A DNA stretch of 64,000 nt from Cryptocoryne crispatula var. balansae (GCA_036172225.1 CM069930.1:23758530-23822529); one strand, 5' to 3'; numbered from the stretch's first letter, positions 1 through 12,817 are shown. A program made the numbers and translations. The notes: generated from the letters alone by a model not told the origin.

Positions 1-356
1 TGTTTCGACCCCGAAATCAATTACCTTGGTGTAGGGGTCGAAGAATCACTTCTCCAAACCTACTACCACCACAAAAGAATAACAATAATCCTAGGGGTGT
101 CAATTTTCGAACGGCTCTCCTTTCCGGAAACCTCTGCTGCAAGAAATGCTACACAGGGGGCACGTGGCAAGATGACAATCTTCACGTGCTATACATCAAG
201 TTCCAATAATTGGTATGACGATGTCGGGGAAGCTTCGAGACAGTCAGCCCAGACAGGCATGGTTACACGACAGCAGACGGCTATGGCGTAGCAAAGTCTT
301 CCGTTTGATCCTCTCCAATAGGAGGGGCAGAGGGAAATACAGCGTCAAGACCCCCC

Positions 357-1319
357 ATGAAAGTTGAAACCGCACCTCCCATGCTCAGTTTAACTAAGCT
401 GTGGAAAGAAAATCAAGAGCTTAAGGCTCTTGTGATGAGTTTAAAAGGGTTGCAGCCTTAACATGCATCTCAACCCGCACCTCAACTTGGGTTAGCCAAG
501 GCATGTGAGGCCGCCCAAGGGAGACATCCGGAGCAACCGATACTCCCTCGACCAAACCAACAACCTACTCCTTGGCCACAAAATGAGCCAGAAGGCAACG
601 TCAACATCCAAGAGCAAGGCACATTGGTAGATCACACTGCAGTTGCTCATAAAATAATGATTGAACAAATTGTAGATGTCAAACTGGCTGAGCATGATGA
701 TGGTCTAACAACCGTGGATTTGTATCAGGTTCCCTGTCCCGTTCACCACCAGTTCAAACAGCTGCCATCAGAGGTGACCAAAGTCCCAAAATGTCCTCGA
801 TTCGATGAAAGGGGGTCACCTAAAAAACATTTAGCGATGTATGTGACTCATATGGTCGAGTTGGCTCTAGAGGAGTCCTACTTAGTTCGCTACTTTGCTA
901 CCACTCTCACAGGTTCTGCGTTTGAGTGGTACTCCAAGCTGAAACCCAACTCAAACACGGGTTGGGAGGATATGCGGCGTAAGTTTATCGAGCGCTTCAA
1001 GTTAACTGAGAGGCCAATAACTCTGGTAGAATTGACCTCTCTTCGTCAACGCAGGGATGAGACTATTGTTGACTTCATTAAGGGATGGCGGAATCTTAGC
1101 ATGAGATGTCCTAATCCACCAGCAAATGATGAAGCTGTGGGGTTATGCAAGAGGGGCTTACGCCCAGAAATTCTTGAGAAGCTTTTAATAGCCAACATTC
1201 GGACATTTGACGAGTTGAACCAAGTCGTGTCCGAATTGGAAATGTTTTATGCCGACAACCCCACCATGCCAGTTGCCAAGCCAAGGGCAACAAAAGAGAG
1301 CCTCCACGTCCTTACATAA
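357..1319 (+). pseudogene. gag: gag, N-terminal half (retrotransposon capsid)
   Basis: The reading frame opens at an ATG at 357 and runs to 1319, with one in-frame TAA at 459. The N-terminal part is glutamine/proline-rich after a short Leu/Lys helix (KENQELKALVMSL), as in Tat-lineage Gag. From about 790 the retrotransposon Gag capsid domain is clear: KHLAMYV, GSAFEWYSKL, then FIERFKLT and LTSLRQRRDETIVDFIKGWRN. This domain forms the virus-like particle that packages element RNA. The start at 357 is preferred because the upstream residues continue in the same frame into the capsid domain. The frame stops at 1319, whereas Gag in this lineage normally continues to a zinc-binding motif, so a frameshift is inferred. 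Confidence 0.75.
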
Positions 1320-3623
1320 GGATGTCCATACTGTTGACTTCATACCAGGGGCAAGCAATAGCTGCAACGGGGGCAAGAAGGAGACTCCCGCCCCCTCTGT
1401 TGCTACGAAGCCCACTCAGCAAAAGAACAACTTTCCTCTGGCTGAGCGAATGAAGAAGCCGTACTCTTTGCATTTATTTTTATAAAACAGAGTAGCATAC
1501 ATTTGATTAACAGCGATTGACTTATTTATAATAATCAAAATAGAAGGATAAAGGGTATGTATCAGAGAAAATCTGATCAACTTGCCTCAACCAAAGCGGC
1601 CGGCCGAAGTTAATAAATCTAATGACCCGAATTTTTGTGTATATCACCGCATGTTGGGTCATCCTATTGGCTATTGAAGACTGCTATTTGTTCAAGGACA
1701 GTAGAAAATTTGATCAAATAAGGTGCAATTGATAAGGGGCAACACGTAGTCAATCCCCCACAGTCGCATGTCAAGCCAAGGCCGCAGCAAAATTTCATAG
1801 TTAATGTGATCAGTGTCAAGCTCCCCCTACGAGACGTCGGGGACCACAGGCAGTTGAAGACCTCCCCCACATCAATCTCAATTAGATGGCTGCGAGAGTC
1901 GCGAACGTGCTAGAGACATTTCGTTAAAGATTTATCTCACTCGAGCGCAATATGCAAGATACGATCGTCCACATTGAGGACATCATGAGGAGAGATTTTG
2001 ATGTATTCGACTACTTCGCAGAGTTGGGAGGGAATTCCGAGAGATCTGGAGAGCCCCATGGCTTGCCCCATGAAGGTTTATTCTCAGATGGTACCGCTAG
2101 CATTGAAATGTCAGCGGAACAACAAGTACCGGTTATCAATATTTCCAGTTTCGAGACTGGAATGGTTGAATTTCTGGGGAGAGCAGCACCCCTCCACATT
2201 GATGAGTCAGCCTCAAATACGCACCTCCCAATCGAGGAATAGCATGTTGCTCAACCACATAGGTACTCTTTTCCACAACACCATACGGAAAGGCTATACG
2301 AATACTGCATCCAGGAGGAGCTCCTACCACCTCCAATACAGCCTGAAGAAGAAAAAGAATATACTCCTATGGGAGATTTATGGTATTGTGATTACCATGA
2401 TACCCGCGATCACCTCCTCTCTGAGTGCACCAAAGTTAAAAACATGCTAGAATGTCTTATCCGGAACGGAGTCATCAAGTTGAATAGAGGACTCTTGCAG
2501 TCACCACAGCCGCATTCTTCCACCAGATCGCACTTCTTCGTCAATGTTGTGCATGTCCGATGAAGGGTTCAAGCCCAACCTCAACCCAACAATCGAGGGG
2601 CAACTTCTTCCAGATCATACACCTATGGGCAGCAACTTCCCCCTGAAATTGTACAACGGAACATCTAAGGAAATGCCGAGCTCAATTCGGCTAAGGAAGC
2701 ATAAGAAACCGAGGAGCCTGAGCAAGAATGGCAGGTTGTGCTAACCAAAGAAGAAAAGATGGAAGCTAGGGCTGAAGCAGCCCGAAAGCGTGAAGCCAAA
2801 CGAAGGGAAGCCCAGGAGGTTGCTTTGAAAGCACTTCAAGAAGGCCAAAAGGAGAAACCAAGCCCAACCGCAAGTAATGCGTCGGATGGCCAGAAAGGTC
2901 GACCGAATCCTACCCAAAGGAATGAAATGTCCGAGGCGGCTCAAAGGAGGAGGCGATTGAAGAATTGGCGAAAAGCCTTCAAAAGGAAAGAAAGGCGGAA
3001 ACTTCTCCAAGAAATGGAGGCCGAGTACCAACAACCCACACCTCTCAAGAAGCTCCAAACCCTCATTGACCAGGTGGAGTATGAGCCTAAACAACCTTTT
3101 GCGCTACCAACTTTAGGCCAATATATCCCTTGGGATAGGTTGGCCACCAAGAATCGCATTGAGCGATTACTTGAAGAATGAGCACAAAAAGTCAAAATTG
3201 ACCCCACTTATGTGTCAATTGAAATTCGAAATATTAGACTTAAGGATGGTCATATACCTTCCTTCGAAGATATTGTCGCCCATCTTGACAAGTTATCTTG
3301 CAACGTGGTCAGTGTACCACCGTCGGAGGGATTATATCCCAATGGCACAGGAGGCCGAGGTGCAAGGAATCAATCCTCTCGGCCAATTACCACATATCAA
3401 CATCGAAACCCTCGACAAAAATCAAATGGCTCAAAACGCAACAAAGCAAATGATCAAGTCATTTACTTGCAAGGAGAACAAAGTAAACTCATACCACCTC
3501 CCATGGTTAGGCAACCTCCCAAGAAGACTGTTCAATTGTCCATCTGAGGAGGGAGTTGGGGTTGAACACCCCGCACCTCAAAATAACTCTGAAAGCCCCT
3601 CTGCTCAAGCCACAGAGGAATGA
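1320..3623 (+). pseudogene. gag: gag, C-terminal region with two zinc-knuckle-like motifs
   Basis: This stretch holds frameshifted Gag remnants. Near 1636-1690 a C-x2-H-x4-H-x4-C-like motif can be read if a small frame change is allowed (CVYHRMLGHP then DCYLFKD). A second is intact near 2384-2450 (YCDYHDTRDHLLSEC followed by a helix). Such motifs bind nucleic acid in Gag nucleocapsid. Between 2738 and 3181 lies a highly charged Arg/Lys/Glu stretch, probably coiled coil, and further Pro/Gln-rich pieces extend to 3623 where the protease region begins. The long spacing between the two motifs suggests a long Gag or an internal duplication. No single open frame spans the region. Confidence 0.55.
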
Positions 3624-4406
3624 GTGATAGCAAATTTGCTACAAGAGCATTTGCAAATTACCGATAAGCACAAAGCTAGGGAATCGGCTAAAGGTGCTCA
3701 GAAAGAGGACCAACCACAACACACCACAGCTGATGATGTCTGGGTGGTCCTCCTGTCTCTTCGAGAAGCAAAAGAACAAGTTGACCAAAAAATCCTCCGT
3801 CAAAGAAGAAGATTGCCTACTTCCCTTAGCATATGGGAAGTTATATCCCTAAGCCAAGAGCTGCGACGGACTTTGATCTCGGTGCTACAAGACCCGAAAG
3901 CCTATGTGGCTCATACCGTGGATTTATCGAGCTATGAAGCTTATACAACCTCAGTTTCCTTCTCTGAGGAAGACATGATGTTACAAACGGCTTTCCATAA
4001 CCAGCCTCTAAACATGAAGGGGCACCTAAATGGACATGAGATGAATCGCATCCTGATAGATGCTGGCGCTGCCGTCAACATCCTTCCAGTTTATATCTCA
4101 TACCCCACCTCAAAAAGGTGTTAGGTGTATGCATATCTAGCTTCAATCAGAATTCTGAGGAGACCTTGGAAAAAGTCGAGCTTGAGCTCAATCTTTGACA
4201 ATTTCAAAACCCGAGCAACATTTTATGTCCTCGACATGGATAGTACCTACAAGGTCCTCCTTGGGAGACCCTGGCTATATGAAAATTGGGTAGTGTCATC
4301 CACACTCCACCAATGCATAAAATATGCCAATGATGGAAGACAATATAAAATAGATACAAACCGTGCCCCTTTCAAAGTTTGTGAATGTCACCTGGCAGAC
4401 GCCTAA
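3624..4406 (+). pseudogene. pro: Aspartic protease region (retropepsin-like)
   Basis: The motif LIDAGAAVNILP near 4057-4092 matches the retrotransposon aspartic protease active site, with DAGA in place of the commoner DTGA/DTGS. The flap-side and C-terminal part is recognisable in the next frame as FYVLDMDSTYKVLLGRPWL (about 4220-4280), where the LLGRPWL block is typical of plant Ty3/gypsy protease. The enzyme cleaves the Gag-Pol polyprotein inside the particle. A stop at 4122-4124 separates the active-site half from the C-terminal half, so this copy cannot produce a complete enzyme. It sits between Gag and reverse transcriptase as expected. Confidence 0.7.
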
Positions 4407-4409
4407 CTA

Positions 4410-5562
4410 TACTTCAAGGCAGGTCCCTCCAAATATGACAAAAGCAAGGGAAAACAGAAACAGGGGAAGAAACCCCCGAACTTGAAATCGTCATAGATGA
4501 GGCGAAGGTAAAAATCCATCGGCGTATCATGCAATCAAAGAGGCCAAATGTGCGAGTGGGCAAATCAGAATGGCACCCAATCCAATTGGAAGCACATACC
4601 ATTACAAAGATGTATGAAGCTGACATATGCATGCCTCCTGACTTTGTATGGCTTGAAGCGAAGCAGGAGCTCCATACCGTTGAAACAATGGACAACTTTA
4701 TGGTCCCATTTAAGGACAGACAGCGCCTTGTGTTCCAAAAAAGAGAGCTTGTCCCCAAATACGCCCTAAAGGATGATTTCGGATGGGATGAGAATCTGGC
4801 AGTATCCAAGGTGGGAATTGAAAATATGGATGACATGTCACCCCATACACGCTAGGTTTGTCAAAAGTAAGGCATCCCAACAGAGCACTCTCATGAGAGA
4901 GTGCAGTTGTTCCAACGGCTTTGGTAACCTACTAGAGGGCGTGAATCTGCACAAAACAAACATCCAAGCTTGGGATATGACCCTGACTGGTAGCTCATTG
5001 TGCATTATGCTGTGAATATGGTAGATATCCATCAAAATGGGATCATCCCCGATGTGACACCAATTTTTGACTCCTCTAATGAAAATGATATCGAAGAGGA
5101 AATCCTCTACAGCTCGCCCTTGAATACAATGGAAAAGGTTTCCACCGAATCTCCTAATCACAAGGGGCAAAGCCCAAAGTCAGCCTCCCCTGAAAAGACT
5201 CGAATGAATGGTTACCCAGTACAAGTGGAGGTGCATAATGCCGAAGAAGAAGAGATTGACAAGAAGTTCGTTGATTTGCAACCAGCCCCCGAAGAAATCG
5301 AGGATGGTGGTCAAGCTAATGTGGATAACTTGGTTGAGATCAACCTCAGCACGGACGAAAACCCCAAATTAATGTTTATAAGTGCACTCCTCGACGATTG
5401 TGAAAAGCAGGAGTACACCGCACTGCTACAAGGATTCCAAGATTGTTTTACCTGGAGTTATAAGGAAATTCCTGGCCTAGAGTCGCACGTCGCAGTTCAT
5501 CAACTAACCATACTTCCATCAGCCAAGCCTGTGAAACAAGGTCAAAGGCGACTGAGGTTGAA
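4410..5562 (+). pseudogene. Protease-RT connecting region of pol
   Basis: Two overlapping stretches (4529-4855 and 5000-5599) carry pol-like sequence with no catalytic motif. The first contains WHPIQLEAHTITKMYEAD. The second ends in PLNTMEKV, an acidic spacer, then KQEYTALLQGFQDCFTWSYKEIPGL and HQLTILPSAKPVKQGQRR. The last blocks are the standard lead-in to plant Ty3/gypsy reverse transcriptase, where an arginine-rich segment immediately precedes the fingers domain. The frame shifts at about 5560 into the RT proper. Confidence 0.6.
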
Positions 5563-6350
5563 TTGGAACTCAAAGTCAATGCAGAAGTCAACAAACTGAG
5601 AGAAGTTGACTTCATAGAGCCGTGCATGTATCCTACGTGGCTTGCAAATATTGTCCCAGTCAAAAAGAAAAATGGGCAAATTCGCGTTTGCATTGACTAC
5701 CAGAATTTAAATAGGGCATGCCCTAAAGATGACTTTCCACTCCCAATCCTTGAGAATATGGTAAACATTACCACGGGATATGAAGCTTTGTCCTTTATGG
5801 ATGGGTCATCTAGGTATAATCAAATTCTTATGTTCTCAGAAGACAGATTCTACGGCTTTCAGGACGCCGAAAGGAATCTTTAATAACAAAAGAATGCCCT
5901 TTGGGCTCAAAAATGCCGGTGCCACCTACCAAAGGGCTATGACCAAAATATTCGATGAAATGCTTCATGAATTGGTCGAATGCTATATTGATGACTTGGT
6001 TGTCAACTCAAGAAATCGAAATGATATCTTGATGATTTGAAAAGGTCATTGAAAGGCTGCGACAATACAAGTTAAAAATGAATCCCATTAAACGCGCTTT
6101 CGACGTATCCAGTGAAAACATTTTGGGCTTTATAGTCAGATATTGGGAGACTGAAATTGACCCCGATAAAATCAAAGCCATCAGAGAGTTGCCACCTCCT
6201 CATAATATACGAGAATTAAGGTCATTGCAAGGCAAGCTGGCTTATATACGGCGTTTTATCGTCAATCTGTCAGGAAGGTGTCATCCGTTCTCCAAGTTGG
6301 CCAAAAAGAGAGTGCCCTTCAGATGGACGAAAGCTGTCAAGCTGCCCTAG
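5563..6350 (+). pseudogene. pol: Reverse transcriptase domain
   Basis: RT motifs appear in order across three frames: VDFIEPCMYPTWLANIVPVK, then RVCIDYQNLNRACPKDDFPL (5684-5745), MPFGLKNAGATYQRAM (5894-5941), and the catalytic YIDDLVV (about 5983-6003). The thumb region LGFIVRYWETEIDPDKIKAI and RELRSLQGKLAYIRRF follow. This domain copies element RNA into cDNA. All catalytic aspartates I can see are retained, including the YIDD pair. At least two frameshifts (near 5880 and 6040) and an altered motif (SFMDGSSRYNQI, normally FMDGYSGYNQI) show decay. Confidence 0.85.
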
Positions 6351-6700
6351 ATGGAATCAAAGAGTACCTGCTCAATCCACCTATCCTAGAAGCCCCCATC
6401 AAAGGCAAACCCCTCATTTTGTACATCACTGCATTAGATGCCTCTTTAGGAGCTCTTCTAGCCCAAGCGAATGAGGAGGGGAAAGAACAGTCGTTGTACT
6501 ATTTAAGTCAACGGCTAATTGGCCCTAAACACCGATATTCCCCAATGAAAAAAATGTACTTGGCACTGGTGTTCGCCGCAAAAAAGTTACGGCATTACTT
6601 TTGTCCTATGAGGTCAACTTGATATCTAAGTTTGACCCCGTAAAATATATGTTGAAGCAGCCCATCCTGACCGTACGTCTTGATAAATGGGCACTCATGA
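6278..6700 (+). pseudogene. RT-linked RNase H domain
   Basis: Downstream of RT the segment reads PLILYITALDASLGALLAQ, then QSLYYLSQRLIGPKHRYSPM and KMYLALVFAAKKLRHYF. These are the standard RT-linked RNase H blocks of plant Ty3/gypsy elements, including the D of LDASLGA and the E-region replaced here by KMYLALVFA (normally E in EKxCLALVxA). The domain degrades the RNA of the RNA-DNA hybrid. The frame stops at 6620-6622, and the following MGTHEIDIKYVPQRAIKRQG block continues the connection domain in another frame. Confidence 0.75.
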
Positions 6701-7595
6701 AATCGACATTAAATATGTCCCACAAAGGGCCATAAAAAGGCAAGGAATGGCTGATTTCCTAGCAGCCCACCCTGTAGACGAAAATTCCCCTCTCAACTTC
6801 CAGTTGCCTGACAAGGAGACATTGAGAGAAGAAGGATCACAAGAAATCCAAGAAGTCGAAATCAAGTATTGACACTTGTACTTCAATAGAGCATCTAGCT
6901 TGGATAAGACATCCAATGGGCAAATCAAGACGAGGGGAGGTGCTGGCATAGTACTCAGCCTAAATGGCGGAGTACTACGCAGCTCATGTGCTTTGAAGCA
7001 ATCTCTCACCAATAATAGAGTAGAGTATGAGGTATTCATCATCGGTTTAGAAATTGCCCTCGATATGGGTATACGATGCCTCAAGGTTTTTGGGGACTCA
7101 ATGCTAGTTGTGCAACAAATGTTGGGCATATTTGAAGTCTGAAACTAAGAGCTTGTTACGTACCATACTATGGCTTCCCGACTATCTGAAAAGTTTTACC
7201 GTTTTAGCATCCAACATGTCAAAAAGAGGCAGAATTCTCAAGCTGACGCATTGGCCAAACTGGCCTCGGTAATTAAATTACCACCCGAAAGAATGCTTGA
7301 CATTGTGGTCAAACATCGAAGGTTGATCCCAACCTCTATTAAAGAAGATAGTGAATTTGCCACTGGGGAGGTCAATTTCCTAGAAGAAGACAATAACAAA
7401 CATTTGGAAGAAACAGATTGGCACCAACTAATCATCAACATCAAAAACGGCATTCTGCTTGATGATCGGGCAGAGCCTATTCAGTTCACAAAGAAAGCAG
7501 CCTTATATCAACTTTTGAACGGGGAATTATATCGGTTGATGCCCGAAAAGGAAAGAGCCATCCTTGCAAGATGCCTATCCATGCCAGAAGCCCAT
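6687..7595 (+). pseudogene. Second, archaeal-type RNase H (aRNH) and linker to integrase
   Basis: After a connection block (QGMADFLAAHPVDE) a second RNase H fold begins at about 6870. It contains GGAGIVLSLNGGVL, LTNNRVEYEVFIIGLEIALD (E with the N-x2-E arrangement of aRNH), and the D of LKVFGDSMLVVQQM. The tail FYRFSIQHVKKRQNSQADALAKLAS (7197-7270) supplies the last motif, with D in QADALAKLAS. A second RNase H after the RT-linked one is established for Tat-lineage plant elements. Stops at 6872 and 7142 break the frame. The later part leads into the integrase zinc-binding region (LYQLLNGELYRLM). Confidence 0.75.
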
Positions 7596-8674
7596 TAAAT
7601 AATGAGGGAATTTCATGGTGGCTTATGTGGAGCCCATTAATCTAGTCACAAAATGAAAATTGCAATTAAACTAAAAGGCTATTACTGACCCAACATGTAC
7701 ACTGATTGTGAAAAATATGCTAAAGCCTGTCATAAATGCCAAGCATTTAAGCCAGTCCCAAAATACCCTCCAAGACAACTATGTCCAACTACTCCGACAT
7801 GGCCCTTTGCTGAATGGGATATGGATATTGTGGGCCCTTTTAAACCTTCCTCCAGAGGGTGCAAGTTCATACTCACAACAACGGATTAGTTTTCACGATG
7901 GGTCGAGGCAATCCCAGCAAGAGAAGTCACAAGAGAAGTGGTAGCTCGGTTTGTTCGGCACCATATCATATACAGATACAGTGTACCAAATCAGATTATT
8001 TCTGATAACGGTACCCTGTTTCGAAATCAAACATCTACAAAATGGCTGTCAAATTTCATATTGATTGGAAAACGTCCACCATCTACAATCCGTAGGCCAA
8101 TGGCTTAGCCGAAACCTTTAATAAAACACTTTGCAAACTCCTAATTAAAGTGGTAGGGAGCAAAAAGCAGAACTGGGATGACAAGATGCAAGAAGCATTA
8201 TGGACTTATCGTACCATATACAAAACTCCCACAGGTTGTTCCCCATTTTCCCTAGTTTATGAAAGTGAGGCTGTAATACCCGTAGAAATCGAGTTAGCCT
8301 CATATCGGGTCGCAATGCATCATAGCCTCCCTTCTGAAGGACCTGACTAAGCACAAAGGCTATTCATGGAGCTAGAAAAGTTGGAGGGAAAAAGGCTAGA
8401 AGCTTACAAACACATCAAAGTTTACCAAGTCAGGATGTCTCGAGCCTACGACAAGCTAGTAAAAGAGAGAGCATTACAAAAAGGAGATCTCGTCATGGTA
8501 AAACAAAAGGATGTGATGGCAGCACGTCCTAAAAATAAATTCCTTCCAAATTGGCTTGGCCCATATGTCAATGATAGGGTGTTTGAAGATGCATATACTG
8601 TAATAGACAGTAAAGAAGAAATTCCATTTCCACCTTTGAATGGGAAGCATATTAAGAAATACTATGCACCTTAG
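7596..8674 (+). pseudogene. int: Integrase
   Basis: The HHCC zinc-binding region is readable as EFHGG...CGAH (7608-7640), then DCEKYAKACHKC (7704-7740). The DDE core follows: EWDMDIVGPF (first D), IISDNGTLF (second D, near 8002), and LAETFNKTL (E, near 8104-8130). ALWTYRTIYKTPTGCSPF and VYESEAVIP complete the core. A GPY/F-type C-terminal block is present near 8545 (NWLGPYVNDRVF). This enzyme inserts element cDNA into the host genome. Several stops lie inside, for example at 7596-7598, 7887-7889 and between the second D and the E. No chromodomain is visible. Confidence 0.8.
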
Positions 8675-8699
8675 TATGAATTTCAACAAAATTGGCTAG

Positions 8700-9344
8700 A
8701 GAATGGGCTATAAATTCTAAACCCCAAGGCCAGGCATGATCCTTTCATCCTCCCAAGCCTACGGGTTTCCTTTCGGTACGAAGGCACCCCAAATTCTAAA
8801 CTCCAGGGCCGAGCATGATCCTTTCATCCTCCCAAGCCCACAGGTTCAAGGAGCACAAAACCACCACTAAACTTCATACCCCAAGGCCGAGAATGATCTT
8901 TCCATCCCTAATCCCACGGGTTCAAACGACACAGAGCCATCACCAAGCTTCATACCCTAAAGGCCGAGCATGATCCTTTCATCCACTCAAGCCCACATGT
9001 TCAAATGGCACAAAGCCACCCAAAGGCTCATACCCCCCAAAGCCGAGCATGATCCTTCCATCCACCCAAGCCTACGAGTTTCTTTTTGGCACAAAGCCGC
9101 CCCAAATTTCATACCCATATGTCGAGCATGATTCTGTCATCCTCTTAAGCTTACGGGTTCCTCTTTGACATAAAATTGCCCCCAAATTTTAAATTCCATA
9201 TGCCGAGCATGATTTCATCAAACTCTACAGCCAGCAAGATTCTCTTGGATACAAAATTGCCCCTAAAACCCAAACCTTACAGGCCGAGCATAATTCTGTC
9301 ATCTTTTAAAGCCTACGGTTTTTCCCCTTGGTACAAAGCCTACC
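8700..9344 (+). repeat. Tandem array A in 3' UTR, about 78-80 bp unit, left part
   Basis: About eight degenerate copies of a unit recur, each with a core like gccgagcatgatcctttcat, followed by a gcccacgggttc block and a gcacaaagccaccc block. Cores lie near 8731, 8810, 8887, 8963, 9043, 9121, 9201 and 9281, so the spacing is 78-80 bp. Tat-lineage 3' UTRs are known to harbour such hypervariable tandem repeats. The array resumes after the solo LTR, at about 12818. Confidence 0.8.
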
Positions 9345-12300
9345 TGTGAGAACCTCGTTTTTCATTTTTCTTTCTTCTTTTCAAAAATGATTTTTGTATC
9401 TCCTTTGGACTACTTAGGAAAATAGGTGGTAGCCTATAAATACATTAAATAGTCCGACGATACATTTAAAATTAATAGAACCGAGGTTCGAGTTCTGGGA
9501 AAATTTAATTTGACCTCTCTCCGTCGGATGGTGCGAATATCCGACGTTAACTTACATCGAGCAACTACTCGAATGCCCTTGATTAACCGCCATAGCAAAC
9601 TAGTTTGAGAGAACGTGCACATCCACATAACAAAAGATAACTTAGGGCCTAGCCTTTCGGACCTCGATAAGATGCGAACAAGTTGTCTTAAATTTGTTGA
9701 CGTTGATTTTATTTGTTTTGGAATTGATTTTTTTGATTTAATTCGAGGTTGGTTTTATGTGGTTTAAATTGTGAATTTTCATATTCGATTTTATACCGAT
9801 TTTCGAATTGTTTGATTTTGATTTCGGTTCGAATTGGCTTTGGTTGCTTTTATTTTAATTGGTTGAAATTATTTTTTGGTTCGAGTTTGGAATTTAATGG
9901 AATTCGATGTTTTAAGCAATTTGACTTAATTAATTTGATTTATGATATTTTTGTTGTTTTCTTATGTCACGATCTTTTCGTCGGCTCTGTCAATATGTTC
10001 GGTGTGTTTTAAATGTTTTGAAGTTTTGATTTGATTTGATCACTTTTAAATTTCAGATTGTTAATTATCTGATTTTTTTGTTTTATGACTGATTTTTAGT
10101 GTTTTAAAGTATTTTCAATGTGATTTGTTTGATTGTTTTGAACTATTTAATTTTTCAATTGATTAAGAAGTAGGTTTCTATTAAATTAAATGATTTTAAT
10201 TGGAATTTTCCAGATTATTAGAAATCTGATTTTTCTTTCATTTTTCAGATTTAATGATCTGTTTTGAGGTATTTTCATATTTGTTTTATCTTTTGTATTT
10301 ATGTTCGGTCCGCATCTCATCCGGCCCGTCGGGCTAGCATCGACGCCCGGTTGCAATAGTTCACATCGGCACTTGAATGTCATTTCATTTCATCCCATGT
10401 CGGGGGTACAGCATGTCGGTTTGCATTGGATGCATGAAATCTGAACTTTGGTCATGTCATTCCCTTAGGCAATTCATATCGAGAATAAAATTCGACATTA
10501 CAACAAGATGTCGACCCATTCTCGATAAATGGAATTTACCCGTCCTACATGGTCGAGTCTTTCGACTTTTCCACATAGTGGGAAGGGTCCGTCCGCAGTG
10601 GGAGCGTGTCCCATGCCTACGCCCGGTCAACGTACCGGGCCTGGTCCGATTAGCCGCCCAATTGCGTGGAGTGCCCACGATGTGGTGCTAACTCCTTATT
10701 TAATTTTGCTTTCGCCTTCAGAATTTATTTAAGTGTATTTCGATACAAGGCCCAATGGGCCAGCTGCATGTCTCATGGCCCAATAAGGCCGGCTCCATGT
10801 CTTCTTGGCCCAATTAGCCCACTTTCTTCTTCTCCTTGGGCCCTGGCGGCCTGTGTTGCACCTCGTTTGGACCAGAATTGAGGGCCGCCCTTTCAGCCCT
10901 TGACCCGTCTTGCGGGCCAAGGGGGCCGGACCGTCGCCCCCAACCCGGTCCTCACGAGGACCTGTTTGTAGCACCGCACCGAGGCTTGTCCTCTTGCCGC
11001 ATCAGCACCTGTTTTGGGGTTGGACCGGCACCTGTCTTGCACCGAGCCAGCTGTTGCTTTTGCACCGGACCGGCACCTGTTCTGACATCGGTCCGGGACC
11101 TGTTTTGGGACCGGTCCAGCACCTGTTTTGGGGGTGTTATGCCGGGCTGAAATGGGCTGAATTAGAAGCCGGTTTCAGGGGCTGCTGTGGGACAGATTCA
11201 GGACCTGAATTAGGCCACCCAGGAGGCTGTTTTGTGGGGCAGCGAGGGACTGTTTCGGATTTTTTTTTTGAATAGGGACAAGAGCTCACTAAGGGGTAGA
11301 GAACGGGGGCCCATTCGGGGGGTTCCTCAACCCATCCTGTGGGCAAGGGGTCCGAATGTCGACCCTCTTCTCATCCCCCTAGCAAGGTAGGACAAAGAAG
11401 ATGCTGCTGATTTTTCTTGGACAACTAGGACTGTTTTAAGACCTGTTTGGGAATCCCCTTTGGCTGGCCGAACAAGGGGTTTCAAGGACCTGTGGAGGGT
11501 CCCTGCAAATCGCTGACTAGGGGATTTACAGGCTGGACTTCCTGATCTGCTTAAGGAGGGGGGGGGCAGGTAGGCTGAACAGGCAGGTCGTACAGGACCT
11601 TTAAGGAATTTGGTTGGGGGTCTGTGGGTAGGCTTCTGTGCAGGCCAAAGAGAGCCTATTTGGGGGTAAACAGCGGGCGCACAAGAACATGCCAGGGGCT
11701 TTTTCTGATATTTTTTTTGAAAGGATATGGACCAGTGATAGGGGAGGCCAAAGGGCAACTTTAAGGAGATTTCAATGGGATTGTTTAAGAGGATCAGAAC
11801 AGGACACGTGCAAGGGGTCTTGAACAGGCCGATGGAAGGATTTGAGATGAGAAAAGAGAGAAAGAAAGGAGAATGGCCACTTGAAAGGGCTACATGGTGC
11901 TATCTCTTGTCTTACCTTTTTCTTTCTCTCCTCTCTCTTTGCACTGCAGCTTCTGTTGGAAGGAGATGGACCGACCTTCTTCATGTCCTACAGATGGTCG
12001 CAGGGTGCAAAGCTATGGGATGCCTCTCTTGATCTTCTGTTGACAGTTGTTGCTGGACGTCTCCTGTTGCCGATGGGATGACCTCCTCTAGAGGGAGGAG
12101 CCGCGAGGGACTGTTGGAGACAGGGAGGGAGGCTTGTCTCTCTCTCTCTCTTTTTCTTCTCCAGAGAACCGTCGGAGGATGGAGAAAAGAAGAAGGATCC
12201 CCTCTCTCTTTCAATTTTTTTTCTTTTATATCGTTTGCTAGTAAATCATCTGCTGCCTTGTTGGCAGCGCACGTGGCAGCCTCCTTTTTCTTTCTTTTTT

Positions 12301-12817
12301 TCTTGCTTTTATCTCTCTCAATGGCCGGGCCCGCTGGATGCTGGCGGCAGATCCTCAAGAAATAGTAAGAGAGTTTTCGGGGCAGGTTTGCCCAGTTGGA
12401 AATCAGGGATCTGACCACGGGTTGATCCTGAAAATTCTCCCATTATCCACTCTTTCCCTCCTCCTTGGATGATAAGAATAAAAGATAAATCTTCCCATTA
12501 ACTATTTCCTAAAACGTAGGAACTAAACGAGGGAGGGAGGATTAGTGCCGGCAGCAGTACGTGGGAGAGAGAGAGGGAGTTGGCGGCTGACATTTTCAAA
12601 TCGGATTTGACCTAATTCTCATCGGGATGCTCCTGATCCGATGGTTTATATCAATTCCGGGTGAAATTAACTTAATTAAGCTCCAAAACTTGACCAGAAT
12701 TATCCGAATGGTATTCCGATGGCCGTAGATCTTGTGCTCCATCAGATCTACGGTCGAGGGTCTTTAATTTGTCCAGAGATCACTGATTTGATGGACTTTT
12801 CGATCGGTGCGATCACA
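9345..12817 (+). mobile_element. Solo LTR, family TGTGAGAACCTCG (copy 1)
   Basis: It starts TGTGAGAACCTCG and is alignable by eye over about 1.4 kb with a second copy at 34001. Shared blocks include ctcctttggactacttagg, aatagtccgacgatacattt, acttacatcgagca, and a cccgtcgggctagc-like block near 10325. The end is placed at GATCACA (12811-12817) because tandem array A resumes directly after it. Flanking 5-mers (ctacc and cccct) do not match, so the insertion is old or the end is slightly misplaced. The middle (about 10740-12480) is GC-rich and has chance open frames. An inverted pair, ccgtagatct and agatctacgg, lies at 12723-12753. Confidence 0.7.

Noticed and set aside
10836..12418. Open frames in LTR copy 1
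   Set aside because: They are not conserved in the homologous part of copy 2 and have no domain features.
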